A stretch of 64,000 nucleotides of DNA. It comes from Conoideocrella luteorostrata. Its lineage: Eukaryota > Ascomycota > Sordariomycetes > Hypocreales > Clavicipitaceae. The stretch covers positions 1-64,000 of the forward strand of contig JASWJB010000123.1 of assembly GCA_032433595.1 (NCBI GenBank), read 5' to 3'. The notes below the pieces were generated by a model. That model saw nothing but the letters and a program-made list of their open reading frames with translations. It was not told the origin of the DNA and did no database searches. Positions 38,196 to 50,614 of the stretch are shown here, in pieces. How positions within the stretch are numbered: position 1 is the stretch's first letter; each line of letters starts with the position of its first letter. Both the position numbers and the translations under genes were made by a program.

Positions 38196-39221
38196 GGGCT
38201 TATTTTCCCTCACACTGGCTGTTCCTTGCGATTCGCGTTTGCAACCCCTTCCCGAAAGTAATTGAGATCCATCTGCCTACACCTGCTTCATCCAATGACT
38301 TTACTGCCATCGGATTGCATAGCTCGCTTGCCTTGGCAGCTGTTTTGTCGCAGACACTCTCGGTGCGATGCAGACACAGACCCCGCCACTTATTCGGGTT
38401 ACTATTGATGACCGCCTTTCGTCCTCTTTCACCGTTCTCGGTTCTTGCAATACCTATAGGAATACCTTTTTTTCTACTCATGCTTATCATTTCTTCCTCA
38501 TTTTTATTGGACTCGCTGCAATATTGTTCTATCTTTCCCGTGTTACAGCTCAAGACTGTGTTGCGCTTTTCGACACACTGCGGGGAAGCTAAAATTGGGA
38601 CGGTCAAATGACTACCTTCCAGTACTTGGCTACATCCTTTGCTAGGATACTCCCGATCTCGTCAACGCGAAAGTTGCATTGATACTCCAGCAACTAGTGG
38701 CAACAGAATATCTACAGATATCCATTTGTGCATCCGTATTTTTTTAGTTATATCGGACTCTACGCGGCATGCTTGCCTGTCTATTACCATGACACTGCCG
38801 CCCTGATTCTGCCACATACATCTTTTTGCCGACGCAACTTGCTCTTGCTTCACTTCTGCTAGTAATTAGCAATACATCTGCGGCCCTGCAACTGACCGGT
38901 TCCCATCAGCTTTCCTTAGGTGTCGATTTACGGTAGTGCAACACTATCGCTGAATTCCCCGTTACCTCGATTCTACCAACCGAGACGACCTTTGCTTATA
39001 CCCTATCGCTTTAGCGATTGATTCTACTAGCAGCCACTGCTTTACTGCCGCGTGCTTGTTGGCGGATTCTCTACGATTCCGTGGTCGCCACCACCGTTGC
39101 CCATCACGGACCGCCTCAGACACTTTGACTCTTTACTTCTTCATATCTACCCACAACTAGGGTACTTCCACGTCAAGTACCGATAGCATTAGCTGATCGA
39201 TTTGATTTCATATCACCAAGA

Positions 39222-40725
39222 ATGTCATCGCATCGGCCAAATGCGTTCAACAGCCTCAGGATGGGGGGTAAGAATTCCCCCCTCTTCGTTTTTTTTTTGA
39301 AGCGTAATAATGCTTAGATTACTAACCCCGCATTTCAGAGGTGATACGCGAAAAAGTTCAGGACGGAATCACGGGGGAGACCAGAGACTTGCAGTACACC
39401 CAATGCAAGATTGTGGGCAATGGCTCATTTGGTGTTGTTTTTCAAACGAAATTGTCTCCCTCAGGAGAGGATGCCGCTATCAAGCGGGTGTTGCAGGACA
39501 AGAGATTCAAGGTTGGCCTAATTTTGACGTCATCGCGAAGCGAATGACTGAAAACGCTAACCGGTAGCAGAACCGTGAACTCCAGATTATGCGAATTGTT
39601 CGACATCCAAACATTGTTCAGCTCAAGGCTTTCTACTACTCCAATGGCGAAAGGGTATGTGGTGCTTTTTTTAATGACTGTTGGGCGAGCTGTACTGACG
39701 TTTTAATTAAATTTTTAATTTTTTTAGAAAGACGAAGTCTACCTGAATCTCGTTCAAGAATTTGTCCCCGAAACCGTTTACAGAGCATCTCGATTCTTTA
39801 ACAAGATGAAAACAACTATGCCAATCCTTGAGGTCAAGCTTTACACGTATCAACTTTTTAGAGCACTGGCTTATATTCACTCGCAAGGCATCTGTCATCG
39901 TGACATCAAGCCCCAGAACCTTCTGCTCGACCCCAACAGTGGTATCCTCAAACTGTGCGACTTCGGTAGCGCCAAGATCCTCGTGGAGAATGAGCCCAAT
40001 GTTTCATATATTTGCTCCCGATACTACCGTGCACCGGAGTTGATTTTTGGCGCCACAAACTACACAACAAAGATTGGTAAGATTTTAATAGGACATCGCA
40101 GCGCTGATTGAGCTCAACTGCTAACTAGATTGAAGATGTTTGGTCAACTGGTTGCGTCATGGCCGAATTGATGCTTGGTCAGCCCTTGTTCCCCGGCGAG
40201 TCGGGAATCGACCAGTTGGTTGAAATCATCAAAGTTCTCGGCACACCAACCAGAGAGCAGATCCGCACTATGAACCCTAATTACATGGAACACAAGTTTC
40301 CTCAGATTAAGCCTCACCCTTTCAATAAGGTGTTCCGCAAAGCTGATGCCAACGCAATCGATCTCATTGCACGACTTCTGGAATACACGCCAACTGAGCG
40401 ACAATCCGCCATCGATGCCATGATTCACCCATTCTTTGATGAGCTTCGCGACCCCAGCACCAAGCTACCCGATTCTAGACACGGCTCTGGTCAACTCCGA
40501 GATTTACCAGCTCTCTTTGACTTTACGCGACATGGTGGGTGTTTTACTCTGGAATGAGGGCTAATTCTAAATACTGACAACGCTTTCTTAGAACTTTCCA
40601 TTGCACCTAACTTAAATGCACAACTCGTTCCCGCCCACATCAAAACCGTTCTTGCTTCTCAAGGACTGGACATCGACAACTTCACACCGATGACGAAGCA
40701 GGAGATGATAGCTAAATTAGACTGA
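39222..40725 (+). CDS. GSK3: Glycogen synthase kinase 3 (CMGC Ser/Thr kinase)
   Basis: Conserved kinase acting on primed substrates in growth, stress and development pathways. Six exons: 39222-39267, 39339-39511, 39571-39654, 39728-40076, 40136-40534 and 40592-40725, giving 394 aa, typical for fungal GSK3. All five introns are 57-73 nt. The exon 4/5 junction uses a TTGAAG acceptor because the earlier CTAG would give a stop. Domain marks: glycine loop [10 protein letters not shown] (41-50), catalytic Lys64 in [17 protein letters not shown] (Asp160), DFG at 179-181 and the activation-loop Tyr195 in [13 protein letters not shown]. The CMGC insert is intact. The end, [18 protein letters not shown], is the usual fungal tail. 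Mammalian-style N-terminal Ser9 regulation is not evident. Confidence 0.97.
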
Positions 40726-42146
40726 TTTGTCTAACTACACGGAAAGGAGTTGAAACAGGCCATTGTTTGCTCTACCAGCACTGAGTGGCCCCTGGAACAT
40801 ATGCCCCAGCCACTCCCGGCATTGAGCTGATAGTGGTTCATTGGGGAAGGTTGGTAGGGGGAATTTTGCTCAATGTGCAAGTCAGAACGAAATGCCGGGA
40901 GAAGAAATTTGTGGTCTCGAGGTCGACACTGTCTTAAGTCTATGATTGAATATAGCAGGCGGCTACTAGCGAGATGGGTGCTTGGAGTGTGTGTTCTAGC
41001 GAGTTGAGGTCCCAGACCCATTCCGCGAGGCAGAGACGAGATCTTCATGAAGGAAACAGAGATTCAGGATCTCTTACAGGAAAATTATGGGGCTAATCTA
41101 TACTCATGGGAAGACGACCAAGGTGACCGAACATCAACGATGAAGATGATAACGCTTTAGACCAATTTTTGATGCATGACAAAGGGAGGCCATCACTTCC
41201 GCTCTTTTCTCCTTCTCCTTTTCTTCCTCCGTCAATGTGTCACGAACTTCGGGTGTTATATTTCTTTGTTGTGGGGGAGGGGGAGGAGTGGGCCTAATGG
41301 ATGGCTGACGTTTGGTTTGATCAATGTTTTCTTGCACACGGTTCTTCGCAGTGGCGGTGACTTCTTGTTACGGCAAGAAGGGAAGCAAAACTAGTTTCTT
41401 CTTCTTCTTCTTCTTCTTCTTCTTCTTCTTCTTCTTCTTCTTCTTCTTCTTCTTCTTCTTCTTCGTTTTATCATGTCACGTCGGCATCGGTTGATGAAAA
41501 CGGTCGCTTTGAAATTATCTGGAATGGCTTAAAGGGTTGGACGAATAACGGACGACGACGGCGGTAAAGTGAGAGTCATGTTCCATGAATAGCAGATCTG
41601 GGGGCTGTAGTTCTGAAGTCAGTGAGAAAAAAAAAAAGAAGAGGATTCGCTTGATGTTTCGTTAGTGTTTGGATAACTTTTATTTGACAATGCTTGTGCA
41701 TGATGGCTGCCAGGTTTGTGTACTGTGCACAGTTAGACAATGGATGGACATGAGAAGAGCCGGGGCAACCTTTGAGATCTGGATCAATCAATGATGAGTA
41801 CTCCGTATATTTTGGTCAAATGCATATAACATGTTCATACAAATGATTTGATTTTTTTCTTTTTTTCATTTTTTTTTTGTAAGGGGCAAAATTTTTTAAA
41901 GATTAGAGCTATCTTATTATGATATTTAAGTTACATGCTTCCGTACGAGGGAATACAATTCACGAGGCACTGTGCTTGGTTGCCATTGGCTGCCTGAGGC
42001 AGAAACTTAGCTCTAACCACACGCGCCTCGAGCTGGGTGTTTGATGAAAGGGCAATGCTAGCTCGCTTTGAATCAGCATCTATATCCGCCTTCACCACCC
42101 ATTGGTAACCGCATCTGAATTCTCAAGCTTCGCCACGGATTGCATA
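40726..42146. other. Intergenic, GSK3 3' flank and CBP80 promoter
   Basis: Contains the (TTC)23 microsatellite at 41396-41464, one TACTCCGTA at 41799-41807 and poly-T runs near 41852-41879. No gene seen. Confidence 0.5.
41396..41464. repeat. (TTC)23 microsatellite
   Basis: Twenty-three uninterrupted TTC triplets, 69 bases, about 670 bases past the GSK3 stop. It is a pure polypyrimidine tract with GAA on the other strand. Confidence 0.97.
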
Positions 42147-44830
42147 ATGGCAGACTATGACAGGCGGCAGTCGGGGGGTTACAATAATCGCAAAAGACGA
42201 TACAGAGGTTTGTGTTAACTTTCTACGGCACGAGATGAAACCTGAAAATCTAATCTATAAGCTCCTTTGCAGATGACGATGACCATTACGACCGCCGCCA
42301 GCAACGTCGACGTACCGACTCGGCTCCTGTGCCCGTTCGCCTCCGCCGCCAGCTCCTCAGCCTCGCCGACTCACCACTACGACGTTGGTCTGAAGAAGTG
42401 ACGTCCATTGTGCACATGATAACTGACAACTACGACGATGAAAACTTGCGCAACACGTTCGTTAGCTTGACTCTACAACTGGTTGTGGAGCAGCCACTGA
42501 AGACACCCTTTGTCGCTGCTGTGGTGTTGGTTGCCAATACACTGAAGCCGGAACTAGTGGACGAGGTGCTGATCCATTTAGCAACTCAGATTGAGGAGAA
42601 TCTTGCGACTGGACAGTGGCGGGAGGTGAAGCTCCTTCTGAAGTTTTTGGCGTGCCTGCAGGGCTGCTTGGAGGGGAATGGAATTTTCCCTCTACTAGAG
42701 GACTTGTTTATGAGGGCGGCCGATTTGCAAACGGCCAGCTCCGATGATGTATGCTACAATTGGACATTTTTTTGCGAACTGGATGTCTCTGAGTGAACTA
42801 ATACTGGGGCATAGGTCATTGGAACGGAAATCGTCAAGATTATCCTTCTCACTATCCCGTATGCCATGGCTGCCGAGCCTGGCAAATTCATGCGGCAAGC
42901 AGCAGAACTGATGGAAAAGACTGATGTCATTGCATCAGAACCACACGCTCTTCAAGCTCTTGTTGACCCATTCCATCCCGAAGGGAAAAACGAAAGCCCA
43001 GCAGTGTCGCTGAGCCTGTGCATGCTGCTCCAGAAGCAGCTGCAGACGGAGGCTTCCAAAGGTTGGGAGCTTGCGTGCATCCCCCGACCTTGGGTGATGC
43101 CCCTGGAAGATGTTGAGACCCAGGATAAGCTCGCTGATGCACCGAAGCATGCGATCCCGGCAATTAATGTTCCTCCGACGGCTATCACCGGGCCTCGCCT
43201 GTTGTTCCCGGAAGTTTATTACTCTGTTTATGGTGACCAGGAAGTCAAGTCTGTCCCTCCCCACACAAATATCGCTGCGTCGCTTATTCGTGATGCGCTG
43301 GCCGATACCATCAATATTCTGGATTTCAATAGGAATATTACCGCTCGATTTTTGATGGATATTGATTGTTATTTTGCTGATGGCACCTTTGTCAAACGAG
43401 CCACTCCGTTCGATGAGCTGCGCAACTTGGGTCCTGGCAAATCGACATGGAAGCCTGAAGATGTTGCCGTAGACGCCGTTTTCTCACAGCTGTTTCAACT
43501 GCCAAAATCTGAGCACAAGGTTGTGTACTACCACTCAGTATTGACTGAGGCGTGTAAACTCGCCCCGGCTGCAATTGCGCCTAGTCTGGGCAGGGCCATC
43601 CGATGCATGTATCAGAATACATCCCGCACGGATTTGGAACTTAGCCATCGATTCGTGGATTGGTTCGCGCATCATTTGAGCAACTTTGGCTTCACTTGGA
43701 AGTGGACTGAATGGTCAGATGACACTCTGTTACCTGACCTCCACCCCTGCAAGTGGTTCCTCCTGGGAGCTCTAGATAAGGAGATCAGACTGAGTTTTGC
43801 ACAACGAATTCAGAAGACGTTGCCGGAGGCTTATCAGTCACTTATTGGGACAGGCAAGGAGAAGGATGTACCCGATTTTAAATACAGCAATCCTGGTAGG
43901 TTGCCCCCCGCATCCCAAAAAAAAAAAAAGGTCGATGGCTCTATCATCCCGTTAATCCTGTTCCTGTCCTGTTTGGTTAATGAGACGGACTATGCAGACA
44001 CTCCCTTTTCCAAGGAAGGCCAAGAAATTGCTACTCTATTGAGACGCAAGGCATCTGATGAAGAGCTCCAGCTTGTTATCGACAGTATTGAAGGGCAAGC
44101 TGCGGAGCATGCTCTCGACCCGGTGGTAACCAGCACCGATGTCTTCATGACTGCCGTATGCTGGGTGGGATCCAAATCTCTCAGCCATGTCCTGGCCTGC
44201 ATTGACCGTACTAAAGGCAAACTTATCGACTCTGGCACCTCCAACCCGTGTGCACGCTCGCAAATTATCTCTTCCGTCATGAACTATTGGAGCGACCACC
44301 CAGGCGTAGCGCTCTCTATTATCGAAAAACTCCTAAACTACTCCATCCTCACGCCATTGTCCATCGTGGACTGGACCCTTGCTGCCAGTTTGCCTGTCAA
44401 CGGCACTCAAGGCGGCGAAGCGTTGGGCCAATCTCACATGTATGAGCTGATGTCTAACACGGTCGCCAAGGTAAGCGGCCGTGTCCGTCAGCTACTTACC
44501 TCCCCAGACGCAGACGAAGAAACCCGCGCCAGGGAAGTCTCTGGCATGCGCGACTTATTCCGTGCTATCAACGATGCACTGGCAAGTTGGGCAGCAGGCA
44601 GCAAGGACGAGCTGATGGAAGACGGGGATGGCTCGTCAGCTAGGGAAGGCATGATTCGTCGATGGGGACAGAGGTGGCTGCGTGTTTTCCAGAGATTGGC
44701 AGCCATCGAGGAGTCATTTGTGGCAGAGGCGAAGCACGGAAGATGGGTGAAGAAAGTGGAGGAGATGAGTGAGAAGAAGGATGTGGTAACTCGCTCGGAT
44801 GTTCAGGATCAGGATACCATGATTAGATGA
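42147..44830 (+). CDS. CBC1: Nuclear cap-binding complex large subunit (CBP80)
   Basis: Scaffold of the nuclear cap-binding complex. It binds the CBP20 subunit and links capped RNA to splicing, export and decay. Three exons: 42147-42207, 42273-42748 and 42815-44830, giving 850 aa, within the family range. The introns are 65 and 66 nt (GTTTGT-CAG and GTATGC-TAG). The N-terminus is Arg/Asp/Tyr-rich (MADYDRRQSGGYNNRKRRYR). The first MIF4G-type helical domain follows (VHMITDNYDDENLRNTFVSL, EVKLLLKFLACLQG, IGTEIVKIILLTIPY). Later marks are ARFLMDIDCYFADGTF, HRFVDWFAHHLSNFGFTWKW and EKLLNYSILTPLSIVDWTL. A run of 13 A bases (43917-43929) inside exon 3 encodes QKKKK without breaking the frame. The last about 60 residues are charged. 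Confidence 0.94.
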
Positions 44831-45340
44831 ACGAGGAGGGAAATGGGGATTGGATCGCGAGTTACTGTATAGTATAATATATATAACAGGGCAGGGCAGA
44901 GCAGGTAGGGCATAGACAGTACTGGGTAAAAGGGGGTGGGAGGGGAGGAGAATAGGTAGACTTCAAAAGTAGTCTAGACTGTTGCAGTTTTATTCATGGA
45001 GTAAATTTGAGATTATCATCCATGCTCGTTGCCAGTGATCCGGTGCTTGGGAGGACTCCGGTTCAACATACATCTCGACATATCAAACCGACTCTCTCTT
45101 GCTTATGTTGGCAATAGCACTGACACGAGACATGGCGACCATATTAACTAAAACGCAATGAGTGTTCATTGAAGATACCGCACTGTCCATAATGCAGACA
45201 ACCCATCTGAAGCCCAGTGCTTGCATAAAACTCCCTGATAGGTACCTGCCTTTAACGCCATATGACCGTTTCTAAATACCACGGCCTGCCTCAATCAGAA
45301 ACTAGAAGCTCCATGTTTTACAAATTCTCACTGCACAACG
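44831..45340. other. Convergent 3' flanks of CBP80 and RFTS-protein genes
   Basis: 0.5 kb with no coding signal. It presumably holds both poly(A) regions. Confidence 0.5.
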
Positions 45341-47798
45341 TCACACTATCAACCTCCTCTTTATCGACTTCACCGTCTGCTGCTGCGCATCCTCCTTGTC
45401 GCGTATCTGTTTGATCTTGTCGAGTAAATGACTGCAGGCACGTTAGACTCCCAATTCTATCTGACACGGGATGCTGTGTCCTTCTGAACGACTCTACTAT
45501 AGCGCTAAAGTTGTCTCTTGCCAATCCACTTAGATATGGTGGGCGGATGACATCTTTGAACAGAGAGGACATTGGTGGTGCTGAAGTGTCGAGCGATGGA
45601 GGGAGATGAAGCGGAGGACTTGGGTAAACTAGGAAATTCTCTGGATCTGAAAGGGGAGGCTCGAAATAGACGAGGATGAGAAAGGGGGGGAAGTATGCGT
45701 ACTTGACGGACATGTGGCCACGAGCAGCTTCTGACATTGCTAGGTTTACCCTCTTGAGTTGCTGCTCATGTTCCTGGAAATGTTGCCGTATACGGGTCTG
45801 GCAGTCTTGTTCGTCGCCGCCGCGAACAATGTAGTCGCAGCCTTCTTGTTCGCAGGTCCAGGTATTGTGGGGGCCGCGGGGGGATGATGTCGGCATTTTT
45901 TCTGCCCTGATGACGAGTTTAATTGGTTCGAGGTCGTAAGGGTCTGCCTTGTCCCTGCTTCTGTTGAGGCTGTCATTATCGTCATCGCTGTCTTCTTCAG
46001 AGTCTATGCCGGTGATGTCGTCCATGTCACGATCCAGGGAGTCATCATCACCAAAGTAGAGTGACTTTTTGCCTGCAGGGGATGATGCCGAGTTTGGGTG
46101 ATCCCTTTCGAATTCGTCTCGTAGTCGCTTCTTGGGAGCCCGGCTGACTGGTCGGAGGGATGATTTGCCCGGTGTTCGTGCTGGGTATTTGCCTCTTGGT
46201 TTGGGCGTATCACTAGCAGAGGGGCCGTCGTCGATGAGAATGGGTAGGGATGGGAGATTGCCGGTGGAGGGTTTTTTGGGTTGCGATTTTCGAGCGGTAA
46301 GAAAGAAGGGGAAGTCATGAGGTTTGTACAAACGAGGCCGAAATTCGGTGCGTGCCATTCCTTGAAGTTCTCCGTATATTTCGTGGTCTCGATACTGCCT
46401 ACCAAGCACTTGGAGCAGCGCTCTTGAGTAGTAATGTAGTATCTCTTTCACGGGTTGCTTGTAAGCTCCGACGCTTCCGTCCTTGTATGTGAGAAATGAA
46501 TAACTAAAATACAGCTGAGAGAGCGTGGACGACAGGGTCATTCCGTTCTTCTTTGATGCCAGTGATTGGAAAAGGTCTTCAAAAGGATCGAGGATCGATC
46601 GGAATGGTGATTTGCGATCATTGTCCTGTGGGGTCCACGTATAATGTTGCACAACAGCAGGAGGTTCATCTGGAGCAGCTGGGCGTGTTATGCTCTCTGG
46701 GGTGGCGCGCTTGATTGTTCTTGGTGTTGTAGATTTCGACCTCCTCGCCTTTCTTTGATTTTGATTCTGCGCCGGGATGGCGTCATCAATGACATCTACA
46801 ACGCTGCTGCTCTTGACTGAACTTGATCGACCTTTCACTCGAGAGCTGTTGTTTACGTCAGATTCGTACGGCTGCTGCCGTGCCCTCTCCTGCGCTTCGT
46901 ACACTTGCTTCCACAACTCCTGAGCAGCAGTCCAGATTAGTATGTATAGTCAAATAGATTGCCTGTGGGAACTCCAACTCACGACATTTTCGGACTTGAT
47001 CCATTTATAAAAAGCTGTAGCTGTCCAGTCGAGACCATCGTTGTTTGCGAATTTGTCGATGAAGAAAGCCGCATGCTCATTCGCCCTCATCATGACTTCC
47101 TCAAATGTTGAGCCGTCACCAATTCGTGCGGCATACTGGTTATCATTTGGTCAGCCAATTGCCTTTTACCGCGGACCATGGGCGGTCTATCTACTGACTT
47201 TATGAAATACCTGAGCCAGCTCGTCCACGAGGGTGCAGTTTTTGGCTTTTTTGGTTTTTTTCGGCGGGTTCTCCGTGTAAATATCCAGTATACAGTAGTA
47301 CATGGTTGTTGCTTCGCACATCTTGTTGTACATTGGCTTATAAGCTCGGCAAGGCTCGATCTCATACCAGCCGCCTTGTCCGGACACCCAAATCAACGGC
47401 CTGCCGTTTTTGGACTCGCCGATCGAATATAATGCGGATCTTCGAATTTCCAAGGGCATAGTTGAGCGAACGCGCATAATCACTGCCAAAAGTTAGATGG
47501 TTATTCACAAAGATAAGTCAGTGAAGAGCGTACAATGCGACTTCTGTATCGGATCGTCGATGATGAGGTCACCACGAACAATGAATGGACCCTTGAGGCC
47601 GACCTGGAGCGCATTTTCAAACGTTTGGCCATCTTTATTCAACACTGCCGCGTTTGCCAGCTCGAATATGGGCCAGTCGTCTGAAGGGGTGTCCGTGGGA
47701 ACCGAACGGACGACAGAAGTCTCCTGCCGCCAGCGAGTTTCGGATTCGTCGACGCTTTCCACGCTGGACGTGGACGCCCGGGGCCGATGTCCAGGCAT
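45341..47798 (-). CDS. RFTS (DNMT1-RFD) domain protein, Raf2/DIM-7-like
   Basis: Proteins with an isolated replication-foci-targeting domain include fission yeast Raf2, a partner of the Cul4/Clr4 heterochromatin complex. Five exons on the minus strand: 47534-47798, 47211-47482, 46983-47135, 45703-46919 and 45341-45431, about 665 aa. Four introns: 51, 75, 63 and 271 nt. The RFTS domain spans about residues 40-230 (DWPIFELANAAVLNKDG, LIWVSGQGGWYEIEPCRAYK, NEHAAFFIDKFANNDGLDW). A long basic, acidic and disordered middle follows. Then comes a C2H2-like element (TWTCEQEGCDYIVRGGDEQD with later HFQEHEQQ) and a coiled coil. There is no methyltransferase domain. The last intron is stop-free when read through, giving an alternative C-terminus ending at 45318. 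The Raf2/DIM-7 link is inference from domain layout. Confidence 0.8.
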
Positions 47799-48523
47799 GC
47801 TGACAATCACTGAGGATGGAGAGAAAGAAGCATGGGAAAAAGCCGTGCTTTAAGTTAGGAGGGTTAGAAATGTGATTGCGTGTTGTTGTAAAGTTTGGAA
47901 GCGCAGAGCAGCGCGATGAACGGCACGCGATGCCAAAGCCTGATGTTGGCTTGGAGGGGCGGGCAGCTGTGCCTGTTGCCTTTGGAGTGACAGTGCAAGA
48001 CGGCCGGCAGAGGAGCAGGCATGGCCGATGGGCCTTGGCGGAGACGCCTGGTCACGCAACTACGCGCGGAGTAAGTACCCTGCCCTGGTAGCTGGTGAAA
48101 GTGCCCTTCAGGTTCCGTGACCTCAGCGGTCTCAGCGGCCAGATCTGCTGAGCTAGGCGGCTCGCTGGCCTTCGAGGCCATGTGTGCGGCGGACAGCAGC
48201 ACCACCAGGCCCCTGGCGCCGTGGCTAGCAGGGTTCCTAGCGCGGTACTTCCCATCGCAGGCCAGTCCTTTTTTTTTTTTTTTTTTTTGGCCCGCGTCTC
48301 AAGTCTTGCCGCGCAAAGGTGTTTGGGACAATTTGAGTTGTCAAACATCAAATCAATCCTGCTGTAGCTTCAGCCGTGACAAGAAAAATTTATTACTAGT
48401 TTGCCCAGTTGCTGTTGGTGCATTGCCACAAACTTCGCAATCAGTTAGCACGTCGCGCAAGTGCGTTCTCAACAGCTGCCAGTTGCGGCTCGTATGCGAC
48501 GAGCGGGAGGTAAATTGTTGAAG
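47799..48523. promoter_or_regulatory. Divergent spacer between RFTS-protein and PUS4 genes
   Basis: 725 bp between two divergent start codons. Contains a 20-base poly-T run at 48269-48288. No gene seen. Confidence 0.5.
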
Positions 48524-50089
48524 ATGGCGTCAGACGTCGTTCGCGATGGCGTCTTTGGTAGGACACCCTCCCAATCATGCTCTTTTCCATGACACATTCA
48601 GAATAATCATGACCGAGAAGAGTCTAATGGACTGGCTTATCACTGACTGCATCTTCCAGCCATCAATAAACCCTGTGGCCAGAGTTCAGCACAAGTTATT
48701 CGAGAATGCCAACAAGCTTTCAACCCATCGATCTTCTTCCGACCAATGATTGAGGCCGAGAAGGCGCGACGACTAAAGGAGTCTGGAAAACAATTCAATC
48801 GACGCAAGGCCGAGAGGAAGGCCTCACAGGTAAAGATAGGACACGGCGGAACTCTGGACCCCCTTGCGACGGGAGTCCTCATATTGGGCATTGGCACCGG
48901 TACAAAGCTGCTGTCTCAGTTCCTTGATTGCACAAAGACATACGAAACGACGGTTGTGTTTGGAGTAAGCACCGATACCTACGATCGAGTCGGCAGAGTT
49001 CTGGCCAGGAAAGGATATGACCATGTCACAAAGGAGCTGGTGGAAAAAGAGCTGGCAAGCTTCCGCGGCAAGCAAACCCAAATCCCGCCACTATACTCGG
49101 CTCTCAAGATGAACGGAAAGCCCCTGTACGAGTACGCTCGAGAGGGCAAACCAATACCGCGAGAGATTGAAGGTAGACAGGTCGACGCCTTGGAAGTCGA
49201 GCTTGTCGAGTGGTATGAGCCTGGAAAGCACAATCACCGTTGGCCGACAGAAGAGGCAGAGGCGGCGGAGAGAAACCTTGCGGAGCAAGTATGGAGGGTA
49301 AAGAAGCAACAAGAGACTGGTAAAACGTTGACCCCCGAAGAAAAGGAGCAGGACGATGAAGCGATAGCAGCGCATGAATCGTTCAAAAAGAGGTTTGAGG
49401 AAAGACAAGACGAGTTGATCAGGGATGTGCCATCCAAGAAGCAACGCCACGTTAAGAACAACAAGGCGATGATGTCCGGGGGGCTTGGCGCAATGCCCGA
49501 GCCTGTCTACTCCAACAAGGGATCAAATCTGGTCCCCCCCACGCCAGATTCGAACACTCCACCTCCTTGGAGCGACGAAGGGCCTCCAGCTTGCAAGATT
49601 CGTCTGACGGTGACTTCTGGATACTACGTCCGGAGCTTCTGTCATGACCTGGGCACCAGGCTTGGGTCGGCTGCCGTCATGGCAGAGCTTTGTCGTGTTC
49701 GCCAGAGCGACTTCACCGTATCAGGGCCCAACACACTAGATTACGACGATTTGGCCAAGGGCGAAGACGTCTGGGGTCCCAGGGTTGCTGACATGCTGGC
49801 TCGCTGGAATGGCGAGCCCGAAGGCAACTGGTCTGGAGCCTCTGAAGCCTCCGGTGCGGGGGGAGTTGAAAACAAGTTACCGCACAAGAGCGACCGACAG
49901 AAGAGATCACTATCTCCACGAGGCTCGTCACCAGGTCGAGAGAAGAGAAGACGATCGCGCTCCCCCTCGATGAAGGCACCAGAGCCTCCTCGGAAGGCAG
50001 CCAAGTCTTCCGAGGGCAGCGATAGATCAACATTGGATGTTGCGACCAAGTCGGACGATGAGAAGTCATGGAACGGCATTGAAGATTAG
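48524..50089 (+). CDS. PUS4: tRNA pseudouridine-55 synthase (TruB/Pus4 family)
   Basis: Converts U55 in the T-loop of tRNAs to pseudouridine. Two exons: 48524-48557 and 48660-50089, giving 487 aa; yeast Pus4 is 403. The 102-nt intron (GTAGGA donor, CCAG acceptor) falls inside the conserved GVFAINKPCGQSSAQVIREC motif, so the N-terminus is lost unless it is spliced. The catalytic motif is IGHGGTLDPLATGVLILGIG, with Asp78 as nucleophile. Next come KTYETTVVFGVSTDTYDRVG and QIPPLYSALKMNGKPLYEYA. A charged, poorly conserved insert (roughly residues 195-285) follows. Then come the KIRLTVTSGYYVRSFCHDLG motif and the end of the domain. The C-terminal 110 residues are Ser/Arg/Lys-rich and probably disordered. 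It is divergent from the RFTS gene. Confidence 0.94.
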
Positions 50090-50614
50090 AAATCTAAAAG
50101 ACGCCATAGAATGCGGAAGACGCACTAAATTTTGCGAGGATAAGACCTCGTCTACCGAAAACACAGGTTTAAAAGGAACGGTTTGGTTGGCGTTTCAGGG
50201 GAAACGGATATTGGGGTGTTGAATTCAAAGCTACAATACGTATTTGGGATGAGCGTGTATGTTTGGTGTCTGTGGGTAGCTATGCATGACAGGTCTGACA
50301 TCGACATGTTCAAGCGCGATTAATACTACACTTGAGGTTGCTGATGAAATTGATACGCTCGCCTACCCCTTATTCAACTTTGATAAGCATCATGTTGCCA
50401 TCTTTCTCATTACTTGACGAATGACTGCGTTCGTTTGTGAACTCGGAGGGGGAGGGGCTATTCACTACTCAAAATGTCATTCTCTCACGCCAACCTTTGA
50501 TATGTCCTGGTATCATCTCTATACAATGCTCCATGCCGCCCATGCAGTTTTACCGATATCGAATTCATGATATCATACCTTTTGTCCCGACCGAACCACC
50601 TCGCTCCGCCCAAA
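50090..50614. other. Convergent 3' flanks of PUS4 and Sec2-like genes
   Basis: About 0.5 kb with no coding signal other than overlapping shadows of the Sec2-like gene. Confidence 0.5.

Larger units (their letters stand above)
30720..39221. other. Gene-poor island, motif-rich, ending in GSK3 leader and promoter
   Basis: 8.5 kb with no gene I can support. From 31.6 to 36.3 kb it carries seven exact TACGGAGTA copies plus near matches, a GGGAT-like array (36046-36078) and only fragmentary open frames. The largest, about 242 minus-strand codons ending at 35755, is low-complexity. From about 37.0 kb the plus strand becomes C/T-rich with GTGAGT-type donors (38081-38087), as expected for a long, possibly spliced GSK3 5' leader. 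Confidence 0.5.

Noticed and set aside
41396..41464. Regular repeat that might suggest a CRISPR-like array
   Set aside because: A pure trinucleotide microsatellite without spacers, in a eukaryotic genome.
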